Source: a virus. Taken from it: 60,135 nt of DNA. Where the stretch lies: IMG/VR virus record IMGVR_UViG_3300028173_000012, positions 1-60,135 of that record; one strand, 5' to 3'. Positions 51,820 through 59,722 of this stretch are shown one piece after another. The position numbers were made by a program, and so were the translations under genes. The notes under the pieces are model-generated. The model made no database searches and had not been told where the DNA came from. It saw only the letters and a program-made list of their open reading frames with translations. Each line of letters starts with the position of its first letter. Within the stretch, counting starts at the first letter, position 1.

Positions 51820-52609
51820 ACTTTCCTCCTGATTCTGAGAACCTTTGTTCCCATCCGGCCCACGCTTTTCCAATAATCGACTTGAACTCCCTATTTGAGA
51901 ACTCAGTGAAAAGCTGCGTTGCATCGAAATCTGATTGTTCGACATGCATCCGCTCGTCCGGAACGTCTTTTAGTTTGATGACAGCATATGATGTATCGAA
52001 TGCCTCTCGTCTACCTGGCTTCGCATCAAGATACTCATTCATAAGTGTTGGGGATACCGTCAGCTTATCAGCCGTTTTTCCTCCAACACCTGGCACACCT
52101 GGAACATTGTCTGTGGGATCGCCTCGTAGGGCTTTCCAGGTGAGATAATCACAGTACCAAGGATCTGCAAACGATTTCTTCCGAGGGTTCCAAAGTTTGA
52201 CATTGCCAGAAATCAATTGGATGAAATCTGTGTCCATTGAAACAATCGTGACATCATCATTCTTATGAAAATCCGTGGCAACCCGCTTGACAACATCATC
52301 ACACTCAAAATCTGGATGCTGGATGTACACGAAGCCTGATGTTTTCTTGATCGTTTCGAACACCTCTGTTATCTCGCGGTCGAACTGCGGGTCATCCAAT
52401 TTTTTCCTGTTGGCCTTATAGTCTGGTTGCAAATCCACTGATTGGGTCGGGTGCCCTTCATCAACGACGTAAACAATGTCGGGTGAGTGTCTCTTTATTT
52501 CGCTGTTTAGCATTCTAAAGAAGTTAAAATACACCTTGTGATCGCCACGGCCAAAACCATATCTGGCACGATGAAGCATATTATACGAATCAATGATCAA
52601 TACTTTCAT
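51806..52609 (-). CDS. 5'-3' exonuclease/flap endonuclease
   Basis: 267 residues of the FEN/T4 RNase H family: MKVLIIDSYNMLHRARYGF, YKANRKKLDD, FECDDVVKRVA, IVSMDTDFIQLI, and DPTDNVPGVPGVGGKTA (helix-hairpin-helix), with the conserved acidic metal ligands. Removes RNA primers and 5' flaps during replication. Length fits T4 RNase H-type enzymes. Confidence 0.93.
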   Translation of the reverse strand: MKVLIIDSYNMLHRARYGFGRGDHKVYFNFFRMLNSEIKRHSPDIVYVVDEGHPTQSVDLQPDYKANRKKLDDPQFDREITEVFETIKKTSGFVYIQHPDFECDDVVKRVATDFHKNDDVTIVSMDTDFIQLISGNVKLWNPRKKSFADPWYCDYLTWKALRGDPTDNVPGVPGVGGKTADKLTVSPTLMNEYLDAKPGRREAFDTSYAVIKLKDVPDERMHVEQSDFDATQLFTEFSNREFKSIIGKAWAGWEQRFSESGGKYVAR

Positions 52610-53010
52610 GCTTGGAAACCTTCTGGAACAACCATACTCACGTTTGCTTTTGTTCCATTCTCTAGAATGATTTGCTTGATATTTGGATCTGTTTGTTTTG
52701 GCTGTGGCACAGGTGCTGATGTAGGTTTGGCGAAGCGTGCTGCTTTTTCTTTAGCCTGCATGCTGAGTGCCTGAATGAACCTCGTCGCGTTTTCAATTAG
52801 ATGTTTTTCCGCGCTGGCTGATGTTTCGAAAACTGTGATGTCGGCTTTCGTATCTTCAAGGCACGCAGACTGGCCTTCTACCGTTTGAATGGTATGCGCT
52901 GTCGCAAACCCATCAGCATTTTCGGTCGTTGTTTTCGACACGACCTGCACCGGTGCGATTGAATTCGATGTCTTCGAAATCAACCATAATACTTGTCCAA
53001 TTTTATACAT
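52606..53010 (-). CDS. unknown protein, 134 aa
   Basis: SH3-like start YKIGQVLWLISKTSNSIAPV, then a helical Ala/Lys segment and VSMVVPEGFQA. Overlaps the exonuclease start. No family recognised. Confidence 0.6.
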   Translation of the reverse strand: MYKIGQVLWLISKTSNSIAPVQVVSKTTTENADGFATAHTIQTVEGQSACLEDTKADITVFETSASAEKHLIENATRFIQALSMQAKEKAARFAKPTSAPVPQPKQTDPNIKQIILENGTKANVSMVVPEGFQA

Positions 53011-53667
53011 TTACGCAGCCTCGAATTCATATACGAATTTTGTGGGTGTTGTCTTCCAATACTCAATTTGCTTTAGCAGTTTTTCTCGTGTCTTTACAGC
53101 TCGTTGTGAACAATTGCCGAGCTTCACATTCAATTCTTTCAACCGGATTTCGTTCTTGTCGTGAATGTTTCCCCAAATGACCCTTCGCTTGGGAAGGGCG
53201 ACATGCTTCAACATCTTTGCTTTGCCTCTGCCGGACGCATGAGGCTTTGCGAAGTCAGATACCTCTAAATCAGTATAGTGGATCGCGATGAAGTTTTCAA
53301 AAGATTTGTCAGCAATGACATAAAGATAATCTAGCTTTTTCTTTTTTTGAAGTGTCGCATAATCTGTTTGGAATACCACTGCACCAGATTTGTATGGCGA
53401 CGTCAGTTTGCACTCGAGCTCTTTATCAAGCTCACCGATCAAGATATCGGCTGCACCTGTGTTCCCGTCGTTTTTTACACCACAAAATGATGAAGATAAG
53501 GCCTTCGCAAAAAAACGCTCCTGCGGTTGTGACATCATCATGTTACGTCGGCCAGTATTTGATGCCATCGATAAACCATGACCGGTATACAACGCTTGTA
53601 ATTCGGTATTGAACTTTTTCATATCGGAAAGGGCCAATTTTGCATGTTCACGAGTGATGTACGTCAT
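53011..53667 (-). CDS. PD-(D/E)XK nuclease-like protein
   Basis: About 218 residues from the ATG at 53667. GAADILIGELDKELECKLTS has the D-Xn-ExK spacing of PD-(D/E)XK nucleases. No zinc fingers or homing-type repeats, so unlike the endonucleases at the left. The basic C-terminal half is Lys-rich. May be a structure-specific nuclease or an anti-host enzyme. Confidence 0.6.
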   Translation of the reverse strand: MTYITREHAKLALSDMKKFNTELQALYTGHGLSMASNTGRRNMMMSQPQERFFAKALSSSFCGVKNDGNTGAADILIGELDKELECKLTSPYKSGAVVFQTDYATLQKKKKLDYLYVIADKSFENFIAIHYTDLEVSDFAKPHASGRGKAKMLKHVALPKRRVIWGNIHDKNEIRLKELNVKLGNCSQRAVKTREKLLKQIEYWKTTPTKFVYEFEAA

Positions 53668-53701
53668 TTTTGCTCCATCAGCCACAATTGACCTCTAGAA
53701 C

Positions 53702-53729
53702 ATTATAACACAAATGAGATCTTTTTACA
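53702..53729 (-). promoter_or_regulatory. early-type promoter
   Basis: TGTAAA, 16 bp, TATAAT; drives 53011-53667 and the genes to its left. Confidence 0.8.
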
Positions 53730-54075
53730 CAGATGAAATGGCTTTGCGGATGTTTTCTGTGATTTGTTTTCCGGCAGCAGATGCCTCAACTAGGGGCTGC
53801 AAACCTAGAGCTGCGCGAACCTTGTCGTACGTCACTGCATCCAATTTACGCTTCAGTGTGTCTGTGTTCGCATACTGCGTCAACGTCAATTCAGTGATTG
53901 GCAACTCTTCGCCGTCAGGACCAGGTTCGACCTCACCGGACTCCCGAGATTCAAAAATGAAGAGCATCCTCGGCATTTCTTCATCGTCAGGAACTGCGAT
54001 GAATGGAATATGACTGGTCAGCGCAGCATCGGAATCATCTTCATAAAAAATTTCTGGGACCCATTGGTTTGACAT
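53725..54075 (-). CDS. unknown acidic protein, 116 aa
   Basis: Acidic N-terminus, MLFIFESRESGE, TLTQYANTDTLKRKL and a helical C-terminus. Lies at the boundary with the virion-like block. No family recognised. Confidence 0.6.
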   Translation of the reverse strand: MSNQWVPEIFYEDDSDAALTSHIPFIAVPDDEEMPRMLFIFESRESGEVEPGPDGEELPITELTLTQYANTDTLKRKLDAVTYDKVRAALGLQPLVEASAAGKQITENIRKAISSV

Positions 54076-54098
54076 CGTTAATTTACCTCTAGTTTAGC

Positions 54099-55379
54099 TT
54101 ATGAGGAACCGAGCGCATTCGTCAGTGCCTGTTGTGCTTTATCATAACTTTGCTGGGAATTTTCGTAAATCTCTATGAGTTGCTTAGCCTCGGGGATGTT
54201 CGTTCTTTTCTTGAGTTGCTCAATCGTTTTTGAATCTAGCTTGGTTTCTTCACGGAGTTTTTTGATCTCGGCTGCGAAGCTTGCAATACCAAGTCCTCCG
54301 GCTCCGCCAATTGCCTGCTCATTGAAACTTACCTTTCCAGCATTGAATGCCACTTTGCGGGCTGCATCAGCCAGCATCGCATCGGTGACCTTTTCTACAT
54401 CGACGCCTTGTGTCTGGGCTGCGGTAGCTTTGAAGTCCTGGCTGGCTGCTAACTGCTTTGCCTGCTGCTCGATTTGCGGTACGATCTTTTCGAATTCTGA
54501 TATATCACCAGCATCCAATTGATTTTTTGAAACGGCCGCCTTCAGCACTTCCTGGAAATCCTCAACTGAGTCCGTCCCAATCAGTTTGGCAACCACAAGC
54601 ATTCGTTGTGTGGCAGACGCAACCTCCTGCTGGACACTAAGCTGATTCTTGATTGAGTCTGCTGCAACTTCATCAAATGCCTGATCGAGACCAGTATCTT
54701 TGAAGAAGTCCGCCAACCATGCCTGCTCGCTGCTGGTATCATACTTGGCAGCTTTTTCTTTTTGTTCGCGGAGAACTGATTCGTTTGTTTCCCCGCCAAA
54801 GAAGAGCCTTGATAGCTTGCTTTTTATTGTTGAGCCTTTACCAGCTTCTTCCGATTGCAACTTCAAAATTGCATTCAGTGCATCGAGTTCTGTTGGCATT
54901 CTCCACAACTTTTCAAGGAGTCGTTCCCAAGATTCGCCTGATATAATTTCGGCTGCCGTTGCACCGGTTTTGATTCCGGCCGCCAAACCTTGTGCCGCGA
55001 AGTATGCTGTTGGCATCAATGAAAACGAAAGGAGCGGGTCGGCGTTCTGGATTGCATCGAGTGAGTCGCCGATGATGGGTTTCCATTCTGCACGAAGCAT
55101 AGCACGACGCTCTTCAAAGGCCTTTCTTTTTTCAATCAACTTTTTTGAGTCGAACGCCAGAAGGGTTCCCAAGATAAGGCGTGTCGAGTTACCGATGTCC
55201 ATGGCTGTCAACTTCAGTGCTTTGAAAATGTCCGTGAATGGTTTCACGAATGCCTTTACCGCTGGGCCGGAACCAGGATCCCACCTTTGTTCAACGATTA
55301 CCTTAGCTTCACGGAGAATCTTCTCATACTTTCGCTTTGCCGTCAGGTAATTTATTCTTGTTTCTAAGTTTGATGACAT
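54099..55379 (-). CDS. large helical protein, probably virion-associated
   Basis: 426 residues, mostly charged helices with Ala/Gly hydrophobic stretches in the middle (FAAQGLAAGIKTGATAAE) and near the C-terminus (AIGGAGGLGIASFAAE). Size, helical composition and setting next to structural genes suggest a virion or morphogenesis protein. No family recognised. ATATTTAT motif upstream. Confidence 0.6.
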   Translation of the reverse strand: MSSNLETRINYLTAKRKYEKILREAKVIVEQRWDPGSGPAVKAFVKPFTDIFKALKLTAMDIGNSTRLILGTLLAFDSKKLIEKRKAFEERRAMLRAEWKPIIGDSLDAIQNADPLLSFSLMPTAYFAAQGLAAGIKTGATAAEIISGESWERLLEKLWRMPTELDALNAILKLQSEEAGKGSTIKSKLSRLFFGGETNESVLREQKEKAAKYDTSSEQAWLADFFKDTGLDQAFDEVAADSIKNQLSVQQEVASATQRMLVVAKLIGTDSVEDFQEVLKAAVSKNQLDAGDISEFEKIVPQIEQQAKQLAASQDFKATAAQTQGVDVEKVTDAMLADAARKVAFNAGKVSFNEQAIGGAGGLGIASFAAEIKKLREETKLDSKTIEQLKKRTNIPEAKQLIEIYENSQQSYDKAQQALTNALGSS

Positions 55380-55399
55380 TGCAACCCCTTGATTGTATT

Positions 55400-55408
55400 A
55401 TAAATATT
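55400..55408 (-). promoter_or_regulatory. late-type motif ATATTTAT
   Basis: About 21 bases upstream of 55379. Confidence 0.55.
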
Positions 55409-55424
55409 GAATCGGCAACGTGTT

Positions 55425-55787
55425 CTAAAGGACCCCAGAAAGCTTCAGAAGCCTTTGGGCATGTAATACCCCATGGTACGGCCGCCGGGACGTTCTGGGG
55501 ACGACGTGGGACTCTAAGATGTCATCTTTGGGGAGGTTGCGATTGATGTCGCGTAGTTTACCACGCAGAACCTTCAGAATGCCGTTGTAGTGACTGCGTG
55601 CCGCCGACCGAAGTTTTTCTTCATTACGGGAATGTGTCGCATCAGCAATCCTCTTTTCAATGTCACCACGAGCTCGTTCGCTGTAGAGTTTCACCACTCG
55701 ACCGGTAAGACACTTATGCTGGCTGCCTTTCTTCTTTTGCTCGATAAGGACGTTGATATTCATGTCCGAACCAATTGGAATTATCAT
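55425..55787 (-). CDS. unknown basic protein, 120 aa
   Basis: Start overlaps the stop of 55784-56461 (ATGA). Basic, with KKKGSQHKCLTGRVVKLY and LRSAARSHYNGILKVLRGKL, ending LHAQRLLKLSGVL. No family recognised; co-translated with the acidic gene upstream. Confidence 0.6.
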   Translation of the reverse strand: MIIPIGSDMNINVLIEQKKKGSQHKCLTGRVVKLYSERARGDIEKRIADATHSRNEEKLRSAARSHYNGILKVLRGKLRDINRNLPKDDILESHVVPRTSRRPYHGVLHAQRLLKLSGVL

Positions 55788-56461
55788 GATGCCCCAACAA
55801 CGATTACGTCTTGTCGCTTCTTCGGTAATGTGGAACCCTTATTTAGGTTCTTCTTTGGTTCCTGCTTCTTTTGTGGTTGTGCCTGCTTCTGTTGCTCGGT
55901 CGGTGTTGTTACAGGTGCAGAATGATCTGGCTCTGCCGCAGTTGTTCCGGACGACACTCCTGACATTACCTGTGCCAGACTGTTCAGATAAATCAGCACC
56001 TCACGGCGCTCGACCTGATCAAGCTTATCAATGTAGGCTTTCAAGTTCCTGCGAACTACTTTATCCTTGATTGACTTACCGCCTCGTAGGAGATTTATGT
56101 TCTTCGCGATGGTCTGGAAATCCGGTGCTTGCAATTCCTGTTCGGTCGGATCATGCATGTTCTTCGACGTAGGCGTACCTGGTGTCTGCTTTGCAATATC
56201 TGTTTTTTGTTTTTCGACCTTGGCGGCAGCAACATCAGGATCGCCTGTCAATTTGATGCCTTTAGGCTTCTCTTCTTTCTCATCGTCTTCAATATCATCT
56301 TCGACTTCAACAACTTCTTCGTCCTCATTTTTGACGGGAGCACGGAAATTATGCTTGTCTATTTTTTTTGATTGTACTTTTTGACGCAATCGTTCACGAG
56401 AGCCAAATGTCTCATTGACAGCCTTCACAACCAAATCATCAAGTTCATCAAGAAATTTCAT
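55784..56461 (-). CDS. acidic low-complexity protein, scaffold-like
   Basis: 225 residues beginning MKFLDELDDLVVKAVNETFG, then a Glu/Asp-rich stretch (DEEVVEVEDDIEDDEKEE), a helical middle and a Gln/Lys/Pro-rich C-terminus. Acidic-then-basic disordered composition is common in prohead core or scaffold proteins. Assignment is inference. Confidence 0.55.
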   Translation of the reverse strand: MKFLDELDDLVVKAVNETFGSRERLRQKVQSKKIDKHNFRAPVKNEDEEVVEVEDDIEDDEKEEKPKGIKLTGDPDVAAAKVEKQKTDIAKQTPGTPTSKNMHDPTEQELQAPDFQTIAKNINLLRGGKSIKDKVVRRNLKAYIDKLDQVERREVLIYLNSLAQVMSGVSSGTTAAEPDHSAPVTTPTEQQKQAQPQKKQEPKKNLNKGSTLPKKRQDVIVVGAS

Positions 56462-56625
56462 TTATCATACCTTATTTTGTTGCCAGGCAGTTCCTGATAT
56501 CGTCGTCGCCACTTCTTTCCAAGCGACTCGTCCTCATCACGTTTCTGCTGTTTCTTTCGAGCCTTGTTCTTTTCAGTACGTTTCTCGATGTCTTTCATAA
56601 ATTTGTCAAAATTGAATTCTTGCAT
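56458..56625 (-). CDS. small charged protein, leaderless, 55 aa
   Basis: ATG at 56625 lies three bases after ATATTTATA with no ribosome-binding site. The sequence is Lys/Arg/Glu-rich (KDIEKRTEKNKARKKQQKRD). Likely a late, leaderless small protein. Function unknown. Confidence 0.6.
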   Translation of the reverse strand: MQEFNFDKFMKDIEKRTEKNKARKKQQKRDEDESLGKKWRRRYQELPGNKIRYDK

Positions 56626-56627
56626 AA

Positions 56628-56638
56628 CTATAAATATC
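56628..56638 (-). promoter_or_regulatory. late-type motif ATATTTATAG, leaderless gene
   Basis: Abuts the ATG at 56625. Confidence 0.55.
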
Positions 56639-56641
56639 CTG

Positions 56642-56980
56642 CTATCCTGCATGTGTCATGTCATTCAGAAAAAGATGGACGGTCCATACCCCTTCGTTAT
56701 GTTCAGCACTCGTATGACTTGCAACAATCGCCGATTCACACATTAGGCCATGAAGTGGTAAGCCCCTAAAAAACTCGATAAGGTGTCTTGCCGGGACACG
56801 GATTGAAACGCTGTTGTCGAATGTGTCCCACCCCACGACATCAAACGTCGCGAAGAGTGATGGGATACTCAATTGTAGTCCAGATCCTATTGGTTCTTCA
56901 ACCAATAAGTTTCCTACACGATCTTCGAGACCCTCACTCATGAGGAGCGTGCTATCTGTCGAATGCTGCGATGTCTTCAT
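56642..56980 (-). CDS. unknown protein, 112 aa
   Basis: Beta-rich: GLQLSIPSLFATFDVVGWDTFD, VSIRVPARHLIEFFRG and VWTVHLFLNDMTH. Its start overlaps the end of 56952-57308. No family recognised. Confidence 0.55.
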   Translation of the reverse strand: MKTSQHSTDSTLLMSEGLEDRVGNLLVEEPIGSGLQLSIPSLFATFDVVGWDTFDNSVSIRVPARHLIEFFRGLPLHGLMCESAIVASHTSAEHNEGVWTVHLFLNDMTHAG

Positions 56981-57308
56981 AAATCTCGTCTACCTTGGCT
57001 GCCCACTCAATATCAAGTTCGGTGACCTGTTGAAGAACTTCCGTTGTTGCGTGTGCCAAAACCTTCTTTTTCTCGACAAGGAGCTTGCCGTGATGACCGA
57101 GCTCCTCCTGCATTTGTAGGACGTCTTCCAGAAAATCAATCAGTGCCTGAGTCGTTTCAAACTCGAATAGTCGCCGAATGGCTTCAGGATTCTCTGTCCT
57201 CGTCCACACTTCCTTCGTGACAGTAATGGGGACATCCCTGCCCGGAGCTTCAAGAAGCCTTCGGCCGTTGACCTTGAAATATTCCTGCATTAGAGCTGAA
57301 ACTTGCAT
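56952..57308 (-). CDS. pterin-carbinolamine-dehydratase-like fold protein
   Basis: 118 residues. ITVTKEVWTRTENPEAIRRLFEF then ALIDFLEDVLQMQEELGHHGK, and TELDIEWAAKVDEI follow the order of PCD/DCoH-fold proteins, including the His-His pair. PCDs recycle pterin cofactor and can act as dimerisation cofactors; no biopterin-using enzyme is seen here, so a structural or other role is possible. Confidence 0.55.
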   Translation of the reverse strand: MQVSALMQEYFKVNGRRLLEAPGRDVPITVTKEVWTRTENPEAIRRLFEFETTQALIDFLEDVLQMQEELGHHGKLLVEKKKVLAHATTEVLQQVTELDIEWAAKVDEIYEDIAAFDR

Positions 57309-57314
57309 ATTTCA

Positions 57315-58496
57315 TTACACCGCTGCTGCTTGGACGTTGGCATCATTCGATGCCTTCTTCAGGATTCCCATCAGTTTCTTCTTGTTCAACTTTGCATATC
57401 GTTGCAGTGCCATCTCGGCGAAGTCGTCACCCGTCACCGCGAGGGTTTGAAGAGCACGGAACTTGTTTGCAAGTTCGTCTGCCAGTTCATCAGCCCTGTT
57501 TTGCTGGATTTGACCAGCCTTGACAGCAGCCTGAAGCTGGTCCGTGATAATTTGGTGATTTCTTGGAACCTCACCAACAAGCTGGTTGATCATCGATGCC
57601 TTCACTCTCGGAGGCAGGTTCAATTTACCAAGTGCCTGATTCAATGAGTTCTTGCCTTGCTTCTCAACAGCCTTCGCCGCCGGCAACACCATCGCGTGGA
57701 ACAGAAAGTACTTGTATGACGGCAGGTTTGCAACCTCAGATTTATTCTGAGCCATGAACTTAGCATCTTCTCCGCTGATGGAGCCCGATTGCTCAAGCAG
57801 GTCGAGGTATTCACCCACACCAAACTCAATCAATGCATCGAACTCTTCATCAGGGATATTAGAGAACTGCTTCACGCGGCCGAGGAGCTTGTACAGAAAG
57901 TTTTTCACACCACTTGGACCTGCAAAGCCTGTCTCGTTTGCGATGTCCTTTAGCGATGTTTCATCTTGCGGTGCCTCCGGTTCTGGGGCACCCTCAGAGT
58001 CGTCCATCAGTGCGTCCAAGGTGTCTTCCGGATCAGCACCGAACTCCTCTTCAAATTGCTTTCGAAGATAATCGATATCCTCATCTTCCATTGCCTCTTT
58101 GATTAGCATGTTTAGTGTTTTTGATTCGCTCATTGGTCCCCCTGCGATTTCTTGTTCAGCTTCCATTTCAATTTTCTCAACCATGCCTTGGTACTGTTTA
58201 TAAAATGCATGGATTTGTTCCTCAGGTATCGTTTTTGCCAGCTCAGCAACGGCCAATGACAGACTCTTTATTGTCGATGGCACATAATCCGGATCATCAA
58301 CAGGTGGACGATCAACAGAAAGCTGTGTGGCAACCTGTTCTGACGCCACAACTGGTGTTATCACATCTTCAAGGCCGAACTTTTCTTCGTCGTCCTCCAC
58401 CGGGCCTGGCTGATCGAACATACCATAATCTGTGGTCAGCTCATTCAAAGCTCGTTTACTTGGCCGTTTTCTTTTGGTTATTCGGAGTTTTCTCAT
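57315..58496 (-). CDS. large virion-like protein with basic leader
   Basis: About 393 residues from the ATG at 58496, close behind a CTATTTAT motif. Basic N-terminus (RKLRITKRKRPSKRALNEL) and an internal KTLNMLIKEAMED element like the capsid-targeting leaders. Long helical segments follow, with Asp/Glu-rich linkers. Could be a prohead core, portal-associated or tail protein. No family recognised. Confidence 0.6.
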   Translation of the reverse strand: MRKLRITKRKRPSKRALNELTTDYGMFDQPGPVEDDEEKFGLEDVITPVVASEQVATQLSVDRPPVDDPDYVPSTIKSLSLAVAELAKTIPEEQIHAFYKQYQGMVEKIEMEAEQEIAGGPMSESKTLNMLIKEAMEDEDIDYLRKQFEEEFGADPEDTLDALMDDSEGAPEPEAPQDETSLKDIANETGFAGPSGVKNFLYKLLGRVKQFSNIPDEEFDALIEFGVGEYLDLLEQSGSISGEDAKFMAQNKSEVANLPSYKYFLFHAMVLPAAKAVEKQGKNSLNQALGKLNLPPRVKASMINQLVGEVPRNHQIITDQLQAAVKAGQIQQNRADELADELANKFRALQTLAVTGDDFAEMALQRYAKLNKKKLMGILKKASNDANVQAAAV

Positions 58497-58500
58497 ATTC

Positions 58501-58509
58501 ATAAATAGG
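58501..58509 (-). promoter_or_regulatory. late-type motif CTATTTAT
   Basis: Four bases upstream of the start at 58496. Confidence 0.45.
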
Positions 58510-58511
58510 CA

Positions 58512-58973
58512 CTATTTTGATAGACTGACAAGTTTTGCCGCGCCCAGCGCCAAACCAAAACCACCGACGACACCGATACCAATTAGTACAGGTGTGGACT
58601 CATACCAAGCCCTCGGAAGATAGTTTTTTCTCAAGAAATCAATTTGTTCTTGCTTGACGCCCAGGATAGCTTTATGCTTTTCTTCGGTGGCAGTGTACTT
58701 TGCATCAGCTAGTGCAAGTTTGCGCTTCGCTTCAGCTTCACACATGGCAACCGACGCCTTTGCTTTTGCTTCGCACACCTTCTTTGGGAGGTGTGTTTTC
58801 CTTTCTGCTTCAATCCTGCTAGTCAACTGCTTGTTCATCAGTGTTCCAGCAAACGGAGCTCGTTGACCCTTTTGTAAGTTGGAAACCTTGTCTCCAGGAT
58901 TTGCAAATGCCGATCCCATCGCCATGAAGAAAACCAGAAGGAATGCAATGATACGTTTACTCGTCTTCTGCAT
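58512..58973 (-). CDS. secreted or membrane-anchored helical protein
   Basis: About 153 residues. Signal peptide RIIAFLLVFFMAMGSAFA at the N-terminus, a charged helical middle rich in Lys/Ala (AKAKASVAMCEAEAKRKLAL), and a C-terminal TM segment (VLIGIGVVGGFGLALGAAKLV). Spanin-like or envelope-spanning topology; function unknown. Confidence 0.6.
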   Translation of the reverse strand: MQKTSKRIIAFLLVFFMAMGSAFANPGDKVSNLQKGQRAPFAGTLMNKQLTSRIEAERKTHLPKKVCEAKAKASVAMCEAEAKRKLALADAKYTATEEKHKAILGVKQEQIDFLRKNYLPRAWYESTPVLIGIGVVGGFGLALGAAKLVSLSK

Positions 58974-59349
58974 CAACGACCTCCGCACCGAATGTATTGG
59001 CAAAACGACGGGTCAGTTTCTCGCCGGTCAGTTTTCCATTTTCCTGCTCACGTTCGACGGCTGTCTCCTTGGCATCCTCAAGATCTTTGATTTTGGTGCG
59101 TTCGATTTTTACCAGCTCTTCGCTATGAATCTTTTCAATGGCCTTTTCGTGTTGAGCGATGCTTACGTCATATTGTTTTTTGATTTCATCAACACGCTGG
59201 TTGGTCTCTATTTCGTTCGTTAGAACCTCGCGTTGCTCATGAGATATCAGCGCAAACCGAACCCACAAACCAATTGCCAGGGCAACCCCAATGAGTATCT
59301 GCCAGTATTTTGACACGAAATTTTTTGTTTTTGTCCACATGTTAGTCAT
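58957..59349 (-). CDS. membrane protein with long coiled coil
   Basis: About 130 residues: one N-terminal TM (WQILIGVALAIGLWVRFALI) followed by a long helical coiled coil. Its end overlaps the start of 58512-58973, so the pair could act together, for example as an inner/outer spanin-type unit. Inference only. Confidence 0.55.
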   Translation of the reverse strand: MTNMWTKTKNFVSKYWQILIGVALAIGLWVRFALISHEQREVLTNEIETNQRVDEIKKQYDVSIAQHEKAIEKIHSEELVKIERTKIKDLEDAKETAVEREQENGKLTGEKLTRRFANTFGAEVVDAEDE

Positions 59350-59722
59350 CCTTGAAAAGTCCTTCATTACCGATTACATCGTAAAGGTTCTCAGCATATT
59401 TTTCTTCAAGCTTACCAACTTCTTTGTTATGTTTCGAGGCTTGAAGTTCGTCAAGCATCTTGATTGCATGAGGATGTCCTTCAACGATCAGTGATGCCAT
59501 ATATTCTAATGTCTCTTGAATTGAAAGTCCACGCGAGACCAATTCCTTTTTCAAGCCCATATGTGTTTTACCGAACATTGAGATGTGAACAGATTTCTTC
59601 CGACCGGCGTTGAGCATCGCCCTAACTTTAGAGTCCGCCTGCCGCTGAGCCACCGACCGCAATTGGGGCTTCTGGTACTTCTTCTTTTTCGGTTCCGCCG
59701 ATTGTGCTTGTTTCAATGTCAT
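59342..59722 (-). CDS. unknown protein, RHH/Arc-like possible
   Basis: About 126 residues if the ATG at 59722 is used. Basic N-terminus, then RKKSVHISMFGKTHMGLKKELV and SIQETLEYMASLIVEG, a beta-helix-helix pattern like ribbon-helix-helix regulators. The 95-base overlap with 59628-60135 makes the start uncertain; an ATG at 59578 is the alternative. Confidence 0.5.
   Translation of the reverse strand: MTLKQAQSAEPKKKKYQKPQLRSVAQRQADSKVRAMLNAGRKKSVHISMFGKTHMGLKKELVSRGLSIQETLEYMASLIVEGHPHAIKMLDELQASKHNKEVGKLEEKYAENLYDVIGNEGLFKDD

Noticed and set aside
56952-57308. Confident metabolic pterin dehydratase gene symbol
   Set aside because: The fold pattern fits, but no biopterin-dependent enzyme is nearby and the His-His-Pro context is altered, so no enzyme name was given.
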